Numbered from the stretch's first letter, positions 7,216 through 16,241 are shown. The stretch: 64,000 bases of DNA from Paracoccaceae bacterium (GCA_030697175.1 JAUYQR010000024.1:1-64000); one strand, 5' to 3'. The notes: a model not told the origin generated them from the letters alone. Made by a program: numbers and translations.

Positions 7216-8874
7216 ATGTCCGATACATTCCGCCTGATGCTGGGCCAGTTGAACCCGACCGTGGGGGCAATCGCCGGCAACGCTGCACTGGCGCGACAGG
7301 CATGGACCGAAGGCCGCGCGGCTGGTGCCGACATGGTCGCCCTGCCCGAAATGTTCATCACCGGCTACCAGACCCAGGACCTGATCCTGAAGCCTGCCTT
7401 CGTCACCGCCGCCATCGCCGCAATCGAGGCGTTGGCTGCAGACTGCGCCGATGGCCCGACAATCGGCATCGGGGGTCCGGCCCGCGTAACGGGCAGATTG
7501 CACAACGCATACTACATCCTGCAAGGCGGCAAGATCACCGCGACGGTGCTGAAGCATCACCTGCCCAACGACGCCGTCTTCGACGAACGCCGGGTGTTTT
7601 CCTCCGACGATGTCAGCGGGCCTTACGTGGTGAACGGCGTCCGCATCGGCACCCCCATCTGCGAAGATGCCTGGCATTCCGACGTAGCCGAAACCCTTGC
7701 TGAGACTGGCGCCGAAATCCTCCTCATCCCCAACGGTTCGCCCTACCACCGCGGCAAGCCGAACCTTCGGCTGAACCTGATGGTGGCGCGCGTGGTGGAA
7801 ACCGGGCTGCCGCTCGTCTACCTCAACATGGTCGGCGGGCAGGACGATCAGGTCTTCGACGGCTCGTCGATGGTCCTGAACCCCGGCGGCAGATTGATGG
7901 CGCAACTGCCGCAGTTCGATGCCGCGATGGTCATGGTCACCTTCCGGCGCGGCCCGGACGGCTGGCGCGCCGACCCCGGCGAGATCGCCGAAATTCCCCG
8001 GGTGTGGGAGGCCGACTACCGCGCCTGCGTGATGGCGCTGGCCGATTACATGGCCAAGACCGGCTTCAGACAGGTGCTGCTTGGCCTTTCTGGCGGCATC
8101 GACAGCGCCATCGTCGCCACCATCGCCGCCGATGCGCTCGGCCCGGAAAACGTGCGCTGCGTGATGCTGCCATCGGTCTACACATCCGACGCCTCGCACC
8201 ACGATGCGGGCGAGGTCGCACGCAACCTTGGCTGCCGTCTGGACACCGTGCCGATCGGCGGCGCGCAGGGTGCCGTGGGCGATGCGCTGGCGGACCTTTT
8301 TGCACAAACCGAACCCGGCGTGACCGAAGAGAACATCCAAAGCCGCCTGCGTGGCCTGATGCTCATGGCCATATCGAACAAATTTGGCGAAATGCTTCTG
8401 ACCACCGGCAACAAATCCGAAGTCGCGGTCGGCTACTGCACCATCTACGGCGACATGAATGGCGGCTACAACCCGATCAAGGACATGTACAAGACCCGCG
8501 TGTTCGAGACCTGCCGCTGGCGCAACGAAAACCACCGCCCGTGGATGAAAGGCCCCGCCGGCGCCGTGATCCCGGAACGGGTCATCACCAAACCGCCAAG
8601 CGCTGAACTGCGTCCGGACCAGAAGGATCAGGACAGCCTGCCGCCCTACGAGGTTCTGGACGCGATCCTCGAGGGGCTGGTCGAAAAGGAACAGTCCGTC
8701 GCCGATCTGGTCGCGATGGGCTTTGAGCGCGCCACCGTGAAGAAGGTGGAGCATCTGCTTTACATCAGCGAATACAAGCGTTTCCAGGCGGCCCCCGGCA
8801 CAAGGCTGACGCAAAAGGCGTTCTGGCTGGACCGTCGCTATCCCATCGTGAACCGCTGGCGCGATGAAAGCTGA
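7216..8874 (+). CDS. nadE: Glutamine-dependent NAD+ synthetase
   Basis: Last step of NAD synthesis, amidating nicotinate adenine dinucleotide with ammonia released from glutamine. The 552-residue protein has an N-terminal nitrilase-type glutaminase domain with the catalytic triad Glu45, Lys113 (LKHHLPN) and Cys149 (CEDAW). The C-terminal synthetase domain has the P-loop SGGIDSA at 292-298. Length fits the two-domain class. The start at 7216 has AAGGAG upstream. Its end overlaps the next gene by 11 bases, suggesting translational coupling. Confidence 0.97.
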   Translation: MSDTFRLMLGQLNPTVGAIAGNAALARQAWTEGRAAGADMVALPEMFITGYQTQDLILKPAFVTAAIAAIEALAADCADGPTIGIGGPARVTGRLHNAYYILQGGKITATVLKHHLPNDAVFDERRVFSSDDVSGPYVVNGVRIGTPICEDAWHSDVAETLAETGAEILLIPNGSPYHRGKPNLRLNLMVARVVETGLPLVYLNMVGGQDDQVFDGSSMVLNPGGRLMAQLPQFDAAMVMVTFRRGPDGWRADPGEIAEIPRVWEADYRACVMALADYMAKTGFRQVLLGLSGGIDSAIVATIAADALGPENVRCVMLPSVYTSDASHHDAGEVARNLGCRLDTVPIGGAQGAVGDALADLFAQTEPGVTEENIQSRLRGLMLMAISNKFGEMLLTTGNKSEVAVGYCTIYGDMNGGYNPIKDMYKTRVFETCRWRNENHRPWMKGPAGAVIPERVITKPPSAELRPDQKDQDSLPPYEVLDAILEGLVEKEQSVADLVAMGFERATVKKVEHLLYISEYKRFQAAPGTRLTQKAFWLDRRYPIVNRWRDES

Positions 8875-9244
8875 TCCCACGATCACCGTGGTAAACCGCT
8901 ACCGTCTGACCGCAGGGCAGGGGGCGTTCGTGGCAGCGGTTTCCGCAATGGCCCGCCGTGTGGATACCGAAGGGCATCCCGGCGTCCGCAGCCATCACTT
9001 CTTCTGCGCCGATGGCGAAGGCCGCGCGGTCGTGACCTACGCCAGCCCCGACGCCTGGGTCGGTCACCATGACATCGCGATGGGCTGGCCGGAAATGGCG
9101 GCGGTCCGGGCGGTGTCCGCCCTTGAGGAAATCTCCCTCTACGGCCCGCTCAGCGACGCAATGCGCGCCTGGCTTGAAAAGGCGGACCTGCTCGGCCGCC
9201 TGCGCCACGCAGGCGAGGCCGTCACGGGTTTCCGCCGCACCTAG
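8864..9244 (+). CDS. Hypothetical protein, possible dimeric alpha/beta barrel (ABM-like)
   Basis: A 126-residue protein whose sequence (TVVNRYRLTAGQ start, a central HHFFC, then AVVTYASPDAW) resembles small ferredoxin-like barrel proteins of the antibiotic-biosynthesis-monooxygenase/putative quinol oxygenase group. The similarity is by pattern only. It starts inside the 3' end of nadE, in another frame, and converges with the PfkB gene, three bases away. No cofactor residues can be assigned. Confidence 0.6.
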   Translation: MKADPTITVVNRYRLTAGQGAFVAAVSAMARRVDTEGHPGVRSHHFFCADGEGRAVVTYASPDAWVGHHDIAMGWPEMAAVRAVSALEEISLYGPLSDAMRAWLEKADLLGRLRHAGEAVTGFRRT

Positions 9245-9247
9245 ATC

Positions 9248-10204
9248 TCAGACCCGGCTGACGGCACATTCCGGCAACAGCCGCATCACATCCTCGGGTC
9301 GGCACAACTGTGTCGCGTCGCTCATCACCGCAGCCGAAGCGGCGGCCGAGCCAAGCGCCAGCGCCTCGTCGTTCGACTGCCCCCGCGCCAGTGCCAGAAC
9401 GAAGGCCGCCACGAAACTGTCGCCCGCGCCGACGGTGGATTTCACCTTCACCTTCGCCGCCTTGGCAAAGATCCGATGATCCATGTCGGCCAGCACGTTG
9501 CCATCGGCCCCCCGTGCGATGATGACCTGTTTGGCAACGCCATTGCGGACCAAGGACTGTGCGAAATCCGCCGTCGCCTCGCGCGTTTCCAACGGATGCC
9601 CGGCCAAGGCCTCGCCCTCTTCGCCATCCATCCGCAACACCTCCAGCCCGGGGATCGGATGGCGCACCGCTTCGGTCAGCGCCGCGCCCGAGGTGTCCAG
9701 CACCACGCGGCTGTCGGGCATCGACGCGGCAAGCTGCGCTGGGAAATCGACCGGCACCCCCGGTGGCTGGCTGCCCGAGATCACCGACAAACCACCGGGC
9801 CGCGCCGTGGCACGAAGCAGCGTGAATACCCGCGCCCGCTCCGCCTCGCCCCAGACCGGGCCGGGCAGCATGAAACGGAACTGCTTGCCGGTGGACACCT
9901 CGTTCACGGTCAGCGACTGCCGTGTCTCGCCGGGGCCGAGGATCGACAGGAAAGTGACCCCTTCGGCCCGGATCAGCCCGGCCAGACGGTCACCGGTAAG
10001 CCCGCCGATGGCGACCAGCGCAAGACTGTCACCGCCAAGCGACTTGATCGCGCGGCTGACGTTGATGCCGCCGCCGCCCGGGTCCAACTGCGGGTCCGAA
10101 CAGCGCAGCTTGTGGCCGGGAATGATCTCGGCCACATCGCTGGCCATGTCCAGCGCTGGATTCAGCGTCAGGGTCAGGATTGGAGTTTGCGTCTGGTTGG
10201 ACAT
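9248..10204 (-). CDS. PfkB-family sugar kinase (1-phosphofructokinase / Pfk-II-like)
   Basis: A 318-residue ribokinase-fold kinase. Residues 10-20 (LTLNPALDMAS) and GGGGINVSRA match the hexose-phosphate kinase branch (FruK/PfkB/LacC), and the ATP-site signature GAGDSFVAAF with the catalytic Asp lies near the C-terminus. It would phosphorylate fructose 1-phosphate, fructose 6-phosphate or tagatose 6-phosphate; the sequence does not decide which. The start at 10204 (MSNQTQ) has GAGGTG at good spacing, whereas the longer frame begins with an atypical extension. No PTS gene is adjacent. Confidence 0.88.
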   Translation of the reverse strand: MSNQTQTPILTLTLNPALDMASDVAEIIPGHKLRCSDPQLDPGGGGINVSRAIKSLGGDSLALVAIGGLTGDRLAGLIRAEGVTFLSILGPGETRQSLTVNEVSTGKQFRFMLPGPVWGEAERARVFTLLRATARPGGLSVISGSQPPGVPVDFPAQLAASMPDSRVVLDTSGAALTEAVRHPIPGLEVLRMDGEEGEALAGHPLETREATADFAQSLVRNGVAKQVIIARGADGNVLADMDHRIFAKAAKVKVKSTVGAGDSFVAAFVLALARGQSNDEALALGSAAASAAVMSDATQLCRPEDVMRLLPECAVSRV

Positions 10205-10294
10205 TGCGGCACCTCGTGTTACCGCTATCATATCCGCTTCGACGGGAAATGGAACCTGCCCCCGACACTGGGCCGGGGGCAATCTTGCGCAAGT

Positions 10295-11227
10295 TCAGCC
10301 TTCCATCATCAACTGGTAGCTGACCGGAACATAGCGGAAGCCATCGCCCATCGGCTCGACAAACCCGAGTGCCGGAAACGGCATGTGATAGCCGATGAAC
10401 GGGATCTTGTCAGCCGCGATCATGCCGAACACCCGCTTGCGCGTTGCGGCGGCGGCGGCCTTGTCGGCGTCGAAGCGCACTTCCCAATCCGGCTTTTGCA
10501 GCGACCAGACGTAGTGGTTGGCGGTATCGGCGGTGATCGCCAGCCGCTGACCGTTCGATTCCACCATGTAGACCATGTGACCCGGCGAATGGCCAAATGC
10601 GGCCATAGCGGTGATGCCGGAAATCGGGCTGCCACCGTCTTCAAGGAAGGTGAACTTGTCGTTCAAGGGCTTCACATTCTTGTCGAACCCTTCGTTCGCG
10701 GCCCCGGCCCAGTAGTTGTGCTCGGCAGACCCGGTGACGTAGCGCGCATTGGCAAAGGTTGGCGTCAGGCCATCGGCATCTATCAGACCGCCGATATGGT
10801 CGCCGTGCATGTGGGTCAGCACCACCACATCCACCTGATCGGGCGTGATGCCGGCAGCGGTCAGCGCCGCCAGCGTGCCTTCTGCCGAAAGCCCGGTATC
10901 GAACAACACCAGTTCGGCCCCGGTATTCACCAGCGTCGGCGTGAAGAAGTTCTGCGACCTGTCAGTGGGCAGGAAGTTCGCCGCAGACAAGGCCGCGAAA
11001 TCCTCTGGGCTGGCGTTGGTGCCGAAGGTCTCCTGCGGTTTGTCGCCCGTGCGGGTGCCAGCAAGAAGCGCGGTCACTTCGAACGCGCCAAGCTTGAAGC
11101 GGTTGTGCAACGGCACCGACACGCCTTGCGGTTCGGCCTTGGCGAGGGCGGGCGAGCTGGACAGGCTGGCCGCGAAAGGCAAGGCGGCAGCAGACAGCAG
11201 GGCGTGGCGGCGGGTCAAGGTCGTCAT
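10295..11227 (-). CDS. Exported metallo-beta-lactamase-fold hydrolase
   Basis: A 310-residue protein with an N-terminal Tat-like export signal (LTRRHALLSAAALPFAASL) and an MBL-fold domain. The zinc-binding THMHGDHIGG motif is at about residue 120, followed by the downstream His in GHSPGHM and Asp in ITADTANH. Such proteins hydrolyse lactones, phosphodiesters or other esters, and the family resembles quorum-quenching lactonases, but the substrate is not inferable. The ATG at 11227 has GGAGG seven bases upstream, so it is preferred to the TTG at 11233. Confidence 0.85.
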   Translation of the reverse strand: MTTLTRRHALLSAAALPFAASLSSSPALAKAEPQGVSVPLHNRFKLGAFEVTALLAGTRTGDKPQETFGTNASPEDFAALSAANFLPTDRSQNFFTPTLVNTGAELVLFDTGLSAEGTLAALTAAGITPDQVDVVVLTHMHGDHIGGLIDADGLTPTFANARYVTGSAEHNYWAGAANEGFDKNVKPLNDKFTFLEDGGSPISGITAMAAFGHSPGHMVYMVESNGQRLAITADTANHYVWSLQKPDWEVRFDADKAAAAATRKRVFGMIAADKIPFIGYHMPFPALGFVEPMGDGFRYVPVSYQLMMEG

Positions 11228-11346
11228 CGGCAATCCTCCGGGTTGGGGCCATTAAGCTAGGGTAGGGTGACCACGCTGCCGGACCAGTCACGGGGCGGTG
11301 ACCGACCCCGCATCTGCGCACACCGCCTGTGCGCTATCCTGCTGCG

Positions 11347-11757
11347 CTACTCCCACCACGGGTCGATGACGGCGATGTCCTCGTCCGACCAGCCGAAGTG
11401 GTGCGCCATCTCGTGGATCAGCACATGCGTGACCATGTCGCCAATCGACACATCGCCACGTTCTGCCCATTCATCAAGGATCGGGCGGCGGAAAAGCCAG
11501 ATCGTGTCCGGGCCAGTCGGCTGGTCCGACACCGATTTTTCGGTCATCGGCGTGCCGTCATAAAGCCCGGTCAGTTCGAACGCATCGGTCAGGTCGAGCG
11601 CCTGCAGCATTTCGTCATCCGCAAAGTCCTCGATCCGCAGGCGCACCTGAGTGGCAGCCTCGCGGAACGGTTCGGGCAGGGTAGATACAGCCTCATGAGC
11701 AAGCTGTTCGATCAGGCCGAGCGACGGGGCGATGCTGTCGGGCGAAGGATTTGTCAT
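11347..11757 (-). CDS. Zincin-like metallopeptidase family protein
   Basis: A 136-residue protein with the HEMAHHFGWSDEDI segment near the C-terminus. The HExxH zinc motif, and a following Gly-Trp-Ser-Asp in the position used by the small bacterial minimal zincins (formerly DUF1025), identify the family. Cytosolic, with no signal peptide. Proteolytic activity is known for few members and the target here is unknown. It stands alone between the MBL gene and the divergent gltX. Confidence 0.82.
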   Translation of the reverse strand: MTNPSPDSIAPSLGLIEQLAHEAVSTLPEPFREAATQVRLRIEDFADDEMLQALDLTDAFELTGLYDGTPMTEKSVSDQPTGPDTIWLFRRPILDEWAERGDVSIGDMVTHVLIHEMAHHFGWSDEDIAVIDPWWE

Positions 11758-11818
11758 GGCTCATAGGTAGGTGCTTGCGGCTGCCGATGGAAGGGTTGGC
11801 GCAAGCCCGAAAGGGGGT

Positions 11819-11853
11819 GCCGTCGTCGGGGGCATCGAGCCCCCGCCAACGGC
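11819..11853. repeat. Hairpin repeat with GGGGGCATCGAGCCCCC core (copy 2)
   Basis: The 17-base core at 11828-11844 is identical to that at 2122-2138. Outer arms GCCGT (11819-11823) and ACGGC (11849-11853) also pair, with unpaired bases between. Located in the intergenic region between the metallopeptidase and gltX. Confidence 0.6.
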
Positions 11854-11939
11854 GTTGCCACGAACCGCGGCACCGGCGGCGCCAACTGGACAAAACCGGG
11901 GCCATGTGACAGGGAAGGGCGCTTGAAGGAGCCCGATCC

Positions 11940-13265
11940 ATGACCGTCACCACCCGCTTCGCCCCCTCGCCCACCGGCTGGATCCATGTCGGCAACCTGC
12001 GCACCGCGCTGATGAACTATCTGATCGCCCGCAAGAACGGCGGCCAGTTCATCCTGCGGCTGGATGACACCGATCAGGAACGCTCGAAGCAGGAATACAT
12101 CGACGGGTTGAAGGCCGATCTTGACTGGCTGGGCATCCGCTACGACCGGATCGAACAGCAGTCGAAACGCATGGCGCGTTACGCCGAAGCCGCCGAGGCG
12201 CTGAAGGTGGCGGGCCGGTTCTACGAGTGTTTCGAAAGCCCGGTCGAGCTGGACCTGAAGCGCAAGAAACAGCTGAACATGGGCAAACCGCCGGTCTATG
12301 ACCGTGCCGCGCTGAACCTGACCGAAGCCCAGAAGGACGCCTACCGCGCCGAAGGCCGGCAGGGCTATTGGCGCTTCAAGCTCGATCTCGAGCGGATCGA
12401 GTGGCAGGACGGCATCGTCGGGGACATCTCGATCGACGCCGCTTCGGTCAGCGATCCGGTGCTGATCAAGGCGGACGGGCAGGTCTTGTATACCTTCGCA
12501 TCATCGGTCGATGACGTCGACATGAGCGTCACCCATATCGTGCGCGGCGCCGATCATGTGACCAACACCGCAACGCAGATCCAGATCATGAAGGCGCTGG
12601 GCGGCACCCCGCCAACCTTTGCGCACCACTCGCTGCTGACCGGGCCGCAGGGCGAGGAATTGTCGAAGCGGCTGGGCGTCCTTTCGCTGCGCGACCTGCG
12701 GGCGCGGGGGGTGGAGCCGATGGCGCTGCTGTCGCTGATGGCGCGGCTGGGGTCATCGAAGCCGGTCGAACTGGTCGGGTCGATGGACGAATTGATCGAG
12801 GGCTTCGACGTAGGATCGTTCGGCGCGGCACCGACCAAGTTCGATGCCGAAGACCTGTTTCCGCTGACGCGCCATCACGTGCAGGGATTGCCCTTCGCGG
12901 CGGTGAAGCAGCGGATTGCGGCGCTGGGCGTTCCCGACAGCGAGGCCGAGGCATTCTGGGCGGTGGCAAAGGGCAACATCACCGTGCTGGACGATCTGGG
13001 CCAGTGGTGGACCCTGTTCCGTGACGGGGCCGAACCGGTGGTCGATGCTGCCGACCGGGAATTCGTGGCAAAGGCGCTGGCGATGCTGCCGGCACAGCCC
13101 TGGACGGCAGCCACCTGGGGCGAATGGACCGCAGCGGTAAAGGACGCGACGGGGCGCAAGGGCAAGGACCTGTTCCGCCCGTTGCGCCGTGCGCTGACCG
13201 GGCGGGACGCGGGGCCGGAGATGGCCGACGTGATGCCGCTTCTGCGCAAGGCGCCAACCCTGTAA
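11940..13265 (+). CDS. gltX: Glutamyl-tRNA synthetase
   Basis: A 441-residue class I aminoacyl-tRNA synthetase. The HIGH-like motif is IHVGN at about residue 15 and the KMSKS-like motif is EELSKRLG at about 239, where the usual first Lys is Glu. The C-terminal alpha-helical domain covers about residues 310-440. Alphaproteobacteria often carry two GluRS paralogues, and this GWIHVGNLRTALMNYLIARK type is one of them; it may charge tRNA-Glu only, or also tRNA-Gln if GatCAB is present. The 3' end is followed by a strong hairpin at 13281. Confidence 0.93.
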   Translation: MTVTTRFAPSPTGWIHVGNLRTALMNYLIARKNGGQFILRLDDTDQERSKQEYIDGLKADLDWLGIRYDRIEQQSKRMARYAEAAEALKVAGRFYECFESPVELDLKRKKQLNMGKPPVYDRAALNLTEAQKDAYRAEGRQGYWRFKLDLERIEWQDGIVGDISIDAASVSDPVLIKADGQVLYTFASSVDDVDMSVTHIVRGADHVTNTATQIQIMKALGGTPPTFAHHSLLTGPQGEELSKRLGVLSLRDLRARGVEPMALLSLMARLGSSKPVELVGSMDELIEGFDVGSFGAAPTKFDAEDLFPLTRHHVQGLPFAAVKQRIAALGVPDSEAEAFWAVAKGNITVLDDLGQWWTLFRDGAEPVVDAADREFVAKALAMLPAQPWTAATWGEWTAAVKDATGRKGKDLFRPLRRALTGRDAGPEMADVMPLLRKAPTL

Positions 13266-13280
13266 GCCCCTTGGCTGGCC

Positions 13281-13339
13281 CCGGAGGGTTTCACACCCTC
13301 CGGACCTCCCGTGGGATATTTCTGCAAAGAGGAAGATGG
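13281..13339 (+). repeat. Full copy of the hairpin + GGGATATTT + purine element
   Basis: A 9-bp hairpin (13281-13289 with 13295-13303, loop TTCAC) is followed by ACCTCCC, then GTGGGATATTTCTGCAAAG and AGGAAGATGG. The hairpin is a plausible terminator for gltX. The purine-rich end supplies both the ribosome binding site and the ATG of the next gene. The reverse complement of its hairpin core recurs at 19646-19666. Confidence 0.65.
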
Positions 13340-14760
13340 CCGTGGCCGAAGCGGGACGCCAAGCGAAATTCGTCGAGGGCAGCCTGTTCCGCCATGTCTC
13401 GGTGATGGCGCTGACCTCGTCGGTCGGGTTGATGGCGGTGTTCGTCGTTGACCTGATCAACATGGTGTATATTGCCATGCTGGGGCGTGAGGAGCTGGCG
13501 GCGGCAATCGGCTATGCCGGGGCGATCCTGTTTTTCACCACCAGTTTCGGGATCGGCATGTCGATTGCGGTCAGTGCCCTGGTGTCACGCGCGCTGGGCC
13601 AGCGTGATGTGGTGCAGGCGCGCGAGAAATCGACCACCGGGCTGATCCTTGGGTTTCTGTTCGGGGCGCTTTTTGCGGCCGTGGTCTGGGTGTTCCTGTC
13701 GCCGCTGGTAAGCCTGCTTGGCGCCACGGGCGAGACGCATGATCTGGCCGTGTGGTTCTTGCAGATCGTCACGCCGTCGCAGCCGTTGTTGATGGTCGGC
13801 ATGATCGGCGGCGCGATCTTGCGCAGCCACGGCGATGCGCGAGCGGCGATGATGGCGACGGTCTGGGGCGCGCTGGCGACGGCGGTGCTGGACCCGATCC
13901 TGATCTTCGGCCTGGGGCTGGACCTGACCGGGGCGGCGCTGGCAAGTGTGGCCGCGCGCGTGATGATCGCCGCGATGGCGCTGCGGCCGATCATCCGCAA
14001 TCACGGTGGGTTTGACCGACCCTCGCCGCGGCAGGTGGTGGCCGACATGGGGCCGGTCTGGGCGATTGCGGTCCCGGCGATCCTGACCCAGATGGCGACC
14101 CCGGTGGGACAGGCCTTCGTGACCCGTGCGACCAGCGCTTACGGCGAGGCGGCGGTGGCTGGCATGGCAATTGCCGGGCGGCTGACGCCGGTGGCCTTTG
14201 GCGTGATCTTCGCGCTGTCAGGCGCCATCGGGCCGATCATCGGCCAGAACTTCGGCGCAGGCCGGTTGGACCGGGTGCGCGGTACCCTGCGCGACGGGCT
14301 GATCTTCACCGCGCTGGTGATCCTGTTCGTGTCGGCGCTGCTGTTTGTGCTGCGCGCGCCGATCGCCGATCTGTTCCATGCCGAGGGGCTGACGCGCGAC
14401 CTCGTCTACCTGTTTTGCGGGCCGCTTGCCTTGTTGTGGTTCTTCAACGGCATGATCTTTGTCGGCAATGCGGTGTGCAACAATCTGGGCCGCCCGTTCT
14501 GGTCCACCGTGGTGAACTGGGGGCGGCATACGGTGGGGACAATTCCGCTTGCCCTTTGGTTGGGCGGGCTCTGGGGCGCGCCGGGTGTGCTGATCGGTCA
14601 GGCGCTGGGCGGCGTCGTGTTCGGACTGCTGGCGGTGTGGCTGGCCCTGCGGGCCATCGCCGACCCGGCCGCGCCGCGCGGCGGCCAACGCCAGCCAGCG
14701 GCACAGCCATCCGGTCCCGAGGCGGAACCGGTGGCAAGCCCCGGCGAGCGGCGCGCCTGA
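13336..14760 (+). CDS. MATE family multidrug/cation antiporter
   Basis: A 474-residue integral membrane protein with about 12 hydrophobic segments arranged in two similar halves, as in MATE exporters. N-half residues around MVYIAMLGREELAAAIGYAG match the conserved first-helix region. These proteins expel cationic drugs, dyes or metabolites in exchange for Na+ or H+. The C-terminus is a hydrophilic Pro/Gln-rich tail of about 35 residues. The ribosome binding site AAGAGGAAG and start ATG lie at the end of a dispersed repeat. The substrate cannot be assigned. Confidence 0.92.
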   Translation: MAVAEAGRQAKFVEGSLFRHVSVMALTSSVGLMAVFVVDLINMVYIAMLGREELAAAIGYAGAILFFTTSFGIGMSIAVSALVSRALGQRDVVQAREKSTTGLILGFLFGALFAAVVWVFLSPLVSLLGATGETHDLAVWFLQIVTPSQPLLMVGMIGGAILRSHGDARAAMMATVWGALATAVLDPILIFGLGLDLTGAALASVAARVMIAAMALRPIIRNHGGFDRPSPRQVVADMGPVWAIAVPAILTQMATPVGQAFVTRATSAYGEAAVAGMAIAGRLTPVAFGVIFALSGAIGPIIGQNFGAGRLDRVRGTLRDGLIFTALVILFVSALLFVLRAPIADLFHAEGLTRDLVYLFCGPLALLWFFNGMIFVGNAVCNNLGRPFWSTVVNWGRHTVGTIPLALWLGGLWGAPGVLIGQALGGVVFGLLAVWLALRAIADPAAPRGGQRQPAAQPSGPEAEPVASPGERRA

Positions 14761-14834
14761 CCGCAGCTTTCCGACCGCATACCATCGTATTCCGATTTCC
14801 CCTTGCCCGGACCGCCAGCCATAGGCTAACCAAG

Positions 14835-15033
14835 TGTCGTCAGGTTCGGGAGAATCCGTTGGGCCAACTTGCCCCTCGGTGCCGAAGGAGCAACCGCCCC
14901 GGTAAACTCTCAGGCGCAAGGGACCGTTTCTGACGACAGACTCTGGAGAGATCCTGGCACCGCCGGGACGCCGAAGGGATAACGATCTCAGGCGCGCGAC
15001 ACCGGGGCTTTCCCGGGGGCGCAAGGACAGAGG
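14835..15033 (+). promoter_or_regulatory. Tandem glycine riboswitch
   Basis: Two consecutive glycine aptamers precede gcvT. Aptamer 1 (14835-14938) is closed by TGTCGTCAG pairing with CTGACGACA and contains GCCGAAGGAGCAA and CTCTCAGGCGCAAGGGACC. Aptamer 2 (14940-15033) is closed by CTCTG with CAGAG and contains GCCGAAGGGATAA, TCTCAGGCG and GCAAGGACAGAGG. These are the conserved core sequences of the family, in which glycine usually turns on gcv operon expression. The linker is very short, as usual for the tandem form. The expression platform would lie in 15034-15100. Confidence 0.95.
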
Positions 15034-15110
15034 GGGCATCGCGGGGCAGGGATCGGCCTGCCCGGACGGTGCCGGCATGTATTCCGGCCGAACATCAGGA
15101 GGGACGCACA

Positions 15111-16232
15111 GTGTCAGACCTTGACGCTACCGGATTGCAGCGGCTGCCGCTGCACGATCTGCATGTCGAACTCGGGGGCAAGATGGTGCCCTTTGCCGGT
15201 TACGAGATGCCGGTGCAATATGCCCCCGGCGTGATGAAGGAACATCTGCACACGCGCGCCGCGGCGGGGCTGTTTGACGTCAGCCACATGGGGCAGGTGA
15301 TCCTGCGCCCGAAAGGCACGATGGAAGCGCTGTGCCTCGCGTTCGAGGCGCTGATGCCCGTCGATGTGCTTGGCCTTGCGGTGGGGCGGCAGCGCTACGG
15401 GCTTTTCACCAACGATCAGGGCGGCATCCTTGATGACCTGATGTTCGCCAACCGCGGCGATCACCTGTTCGTCGTGGTCAATGCCGCGTGCAAGGTGGCC
15501 GACGTGGCGCACATGACCGACGCCATGCCGGGGGTCGAGGTGATCCCGATTGCCGACCGCGCGCTTCTGGCCCTGCAAGGGCCGGGGGCCGAAGCCGCGC
15601 TGGAACGCCACCTGCCAGGCGTAGCCGCGATGCGCTTCATGGATCAGGCGGTGATCGGCGAGGCCTGGGTCAGCCGGTCGGGCTATACCGGCGAAGACGG
15701 GTATGAAATCTCGCTCCCGCTTGCGGGGGCCGAGGCGTTCGCGCGCAGGCTCCTGGCCGAACCCGGCGTGATGCCGATCGGCCTTGGCGCGCGCGACAGC
15801 TTGCGGCTCGAAGCCGGGCTTTGCCTTTACGGCCATGATATCGACGAGACCACGAGCCCGGTCGAGGCCGGTCTGACATGGGCCATTCAAAAGGCCCGCC
15901 GTGCCGGAGGCGCCCGCGAAGGCGGGTTTCCCGGCGCTGCGCGCACCCTGCGCGAACTGGCCGAGGGGCCGGAACGCCAGCGCGTCGGCCTGCGCCCCGA
16001 TGGCCGCGCCCCGATGCGCGAAGGCACTGAACTCTTTGCGCCCGACGGCACCCCCTTGGGTAGCGTCACCTCGGGCGGTTTTGGCCCTTCGGTCAACGCC
16101 CCCATTGCGATGGGCTACGTCGCCCGCCATTTTGCCACCACCGGCACGCCGCTGGAAGGCGAGGTGCGCGGCAAACGCCTGCCGGTCACAGTGGCCGATC
16201 TTCCGTTCCAACCCACAACCTACAAACGCTGA
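15111..16232 (+). CDS. gcvT: Aminomethyltransferase, glycine cleavage T protein
   Basis: T protein of the glycine cleavage system: it takes the aminomethyl group from lipoyl-GcvH and releases NH3 while forming 5,10-methylene-tetrahydrofolate. The 373-residue protein has the folate-binding barrel with MPVQYAPGVMKEHLHTR near residue 35, the GYTGEDGYEI motif near residue 187 and SGGFGPS near 325. I choose the GTG at 15111 because AGGAGG lies eight bases upstream and TVSDL is followed by the family start LHVELGGKMVPFAGYEMP. First gene of gcvTHP, under the glycine riboswitch. Confidence 0.96.
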   Translation: MSDLDATGLQRLPLHDLHVELGGKMVPFAGYEMPVQYAPGVMKEHLHTRAAAGLFDVSHMGQVILRPKGTMEALCLAFEALMPVDVLGLAVGRQRYGLFTNDQGGILDDLMFANRGDHLFVVVNAACKVADVAHMTDAMPGVEVIPIADRALLALQGPGAEAALERHLPGVAAMRFMDQAVIGEAWVSRSGYTGEDGYEISLPLAGAEAFARRLLAEPGVMPIGLGARDSLRLEAGLCLYGHDIDETTSPVEAGLTWAIQKARRAGGAREGGFPGAARTLRELAEGPERQRVGLRPDGRAPMREGTELFAPDGTPLGSVTSGGFGPSVNAPIAMGYVARHFATTGTPLEGEVRGKRLPVTVADLPFQPTTYKR

Positions 16233-16241
16233 GGCAACAGG

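Noticed and set aside
11234-11372. A tRNA-like D-arm (AGTAGCGCAGCAGGATAGCG on the minus strand) near the end of the metallopeptidase gene
   Set aside because: No anticodon stem, T arm or acceptor pairing could be found around it, and it overlaps the coding end of the metallopeptidase.
11347-11757. Possible assignment of the small metallopeptidase as YbeY (rRNA maturation)
   Set aside because: YbeY has HxxxHxxxxxH with a different spacing; here HExxH followed by GWSDED fits the minimal zincin family instead.
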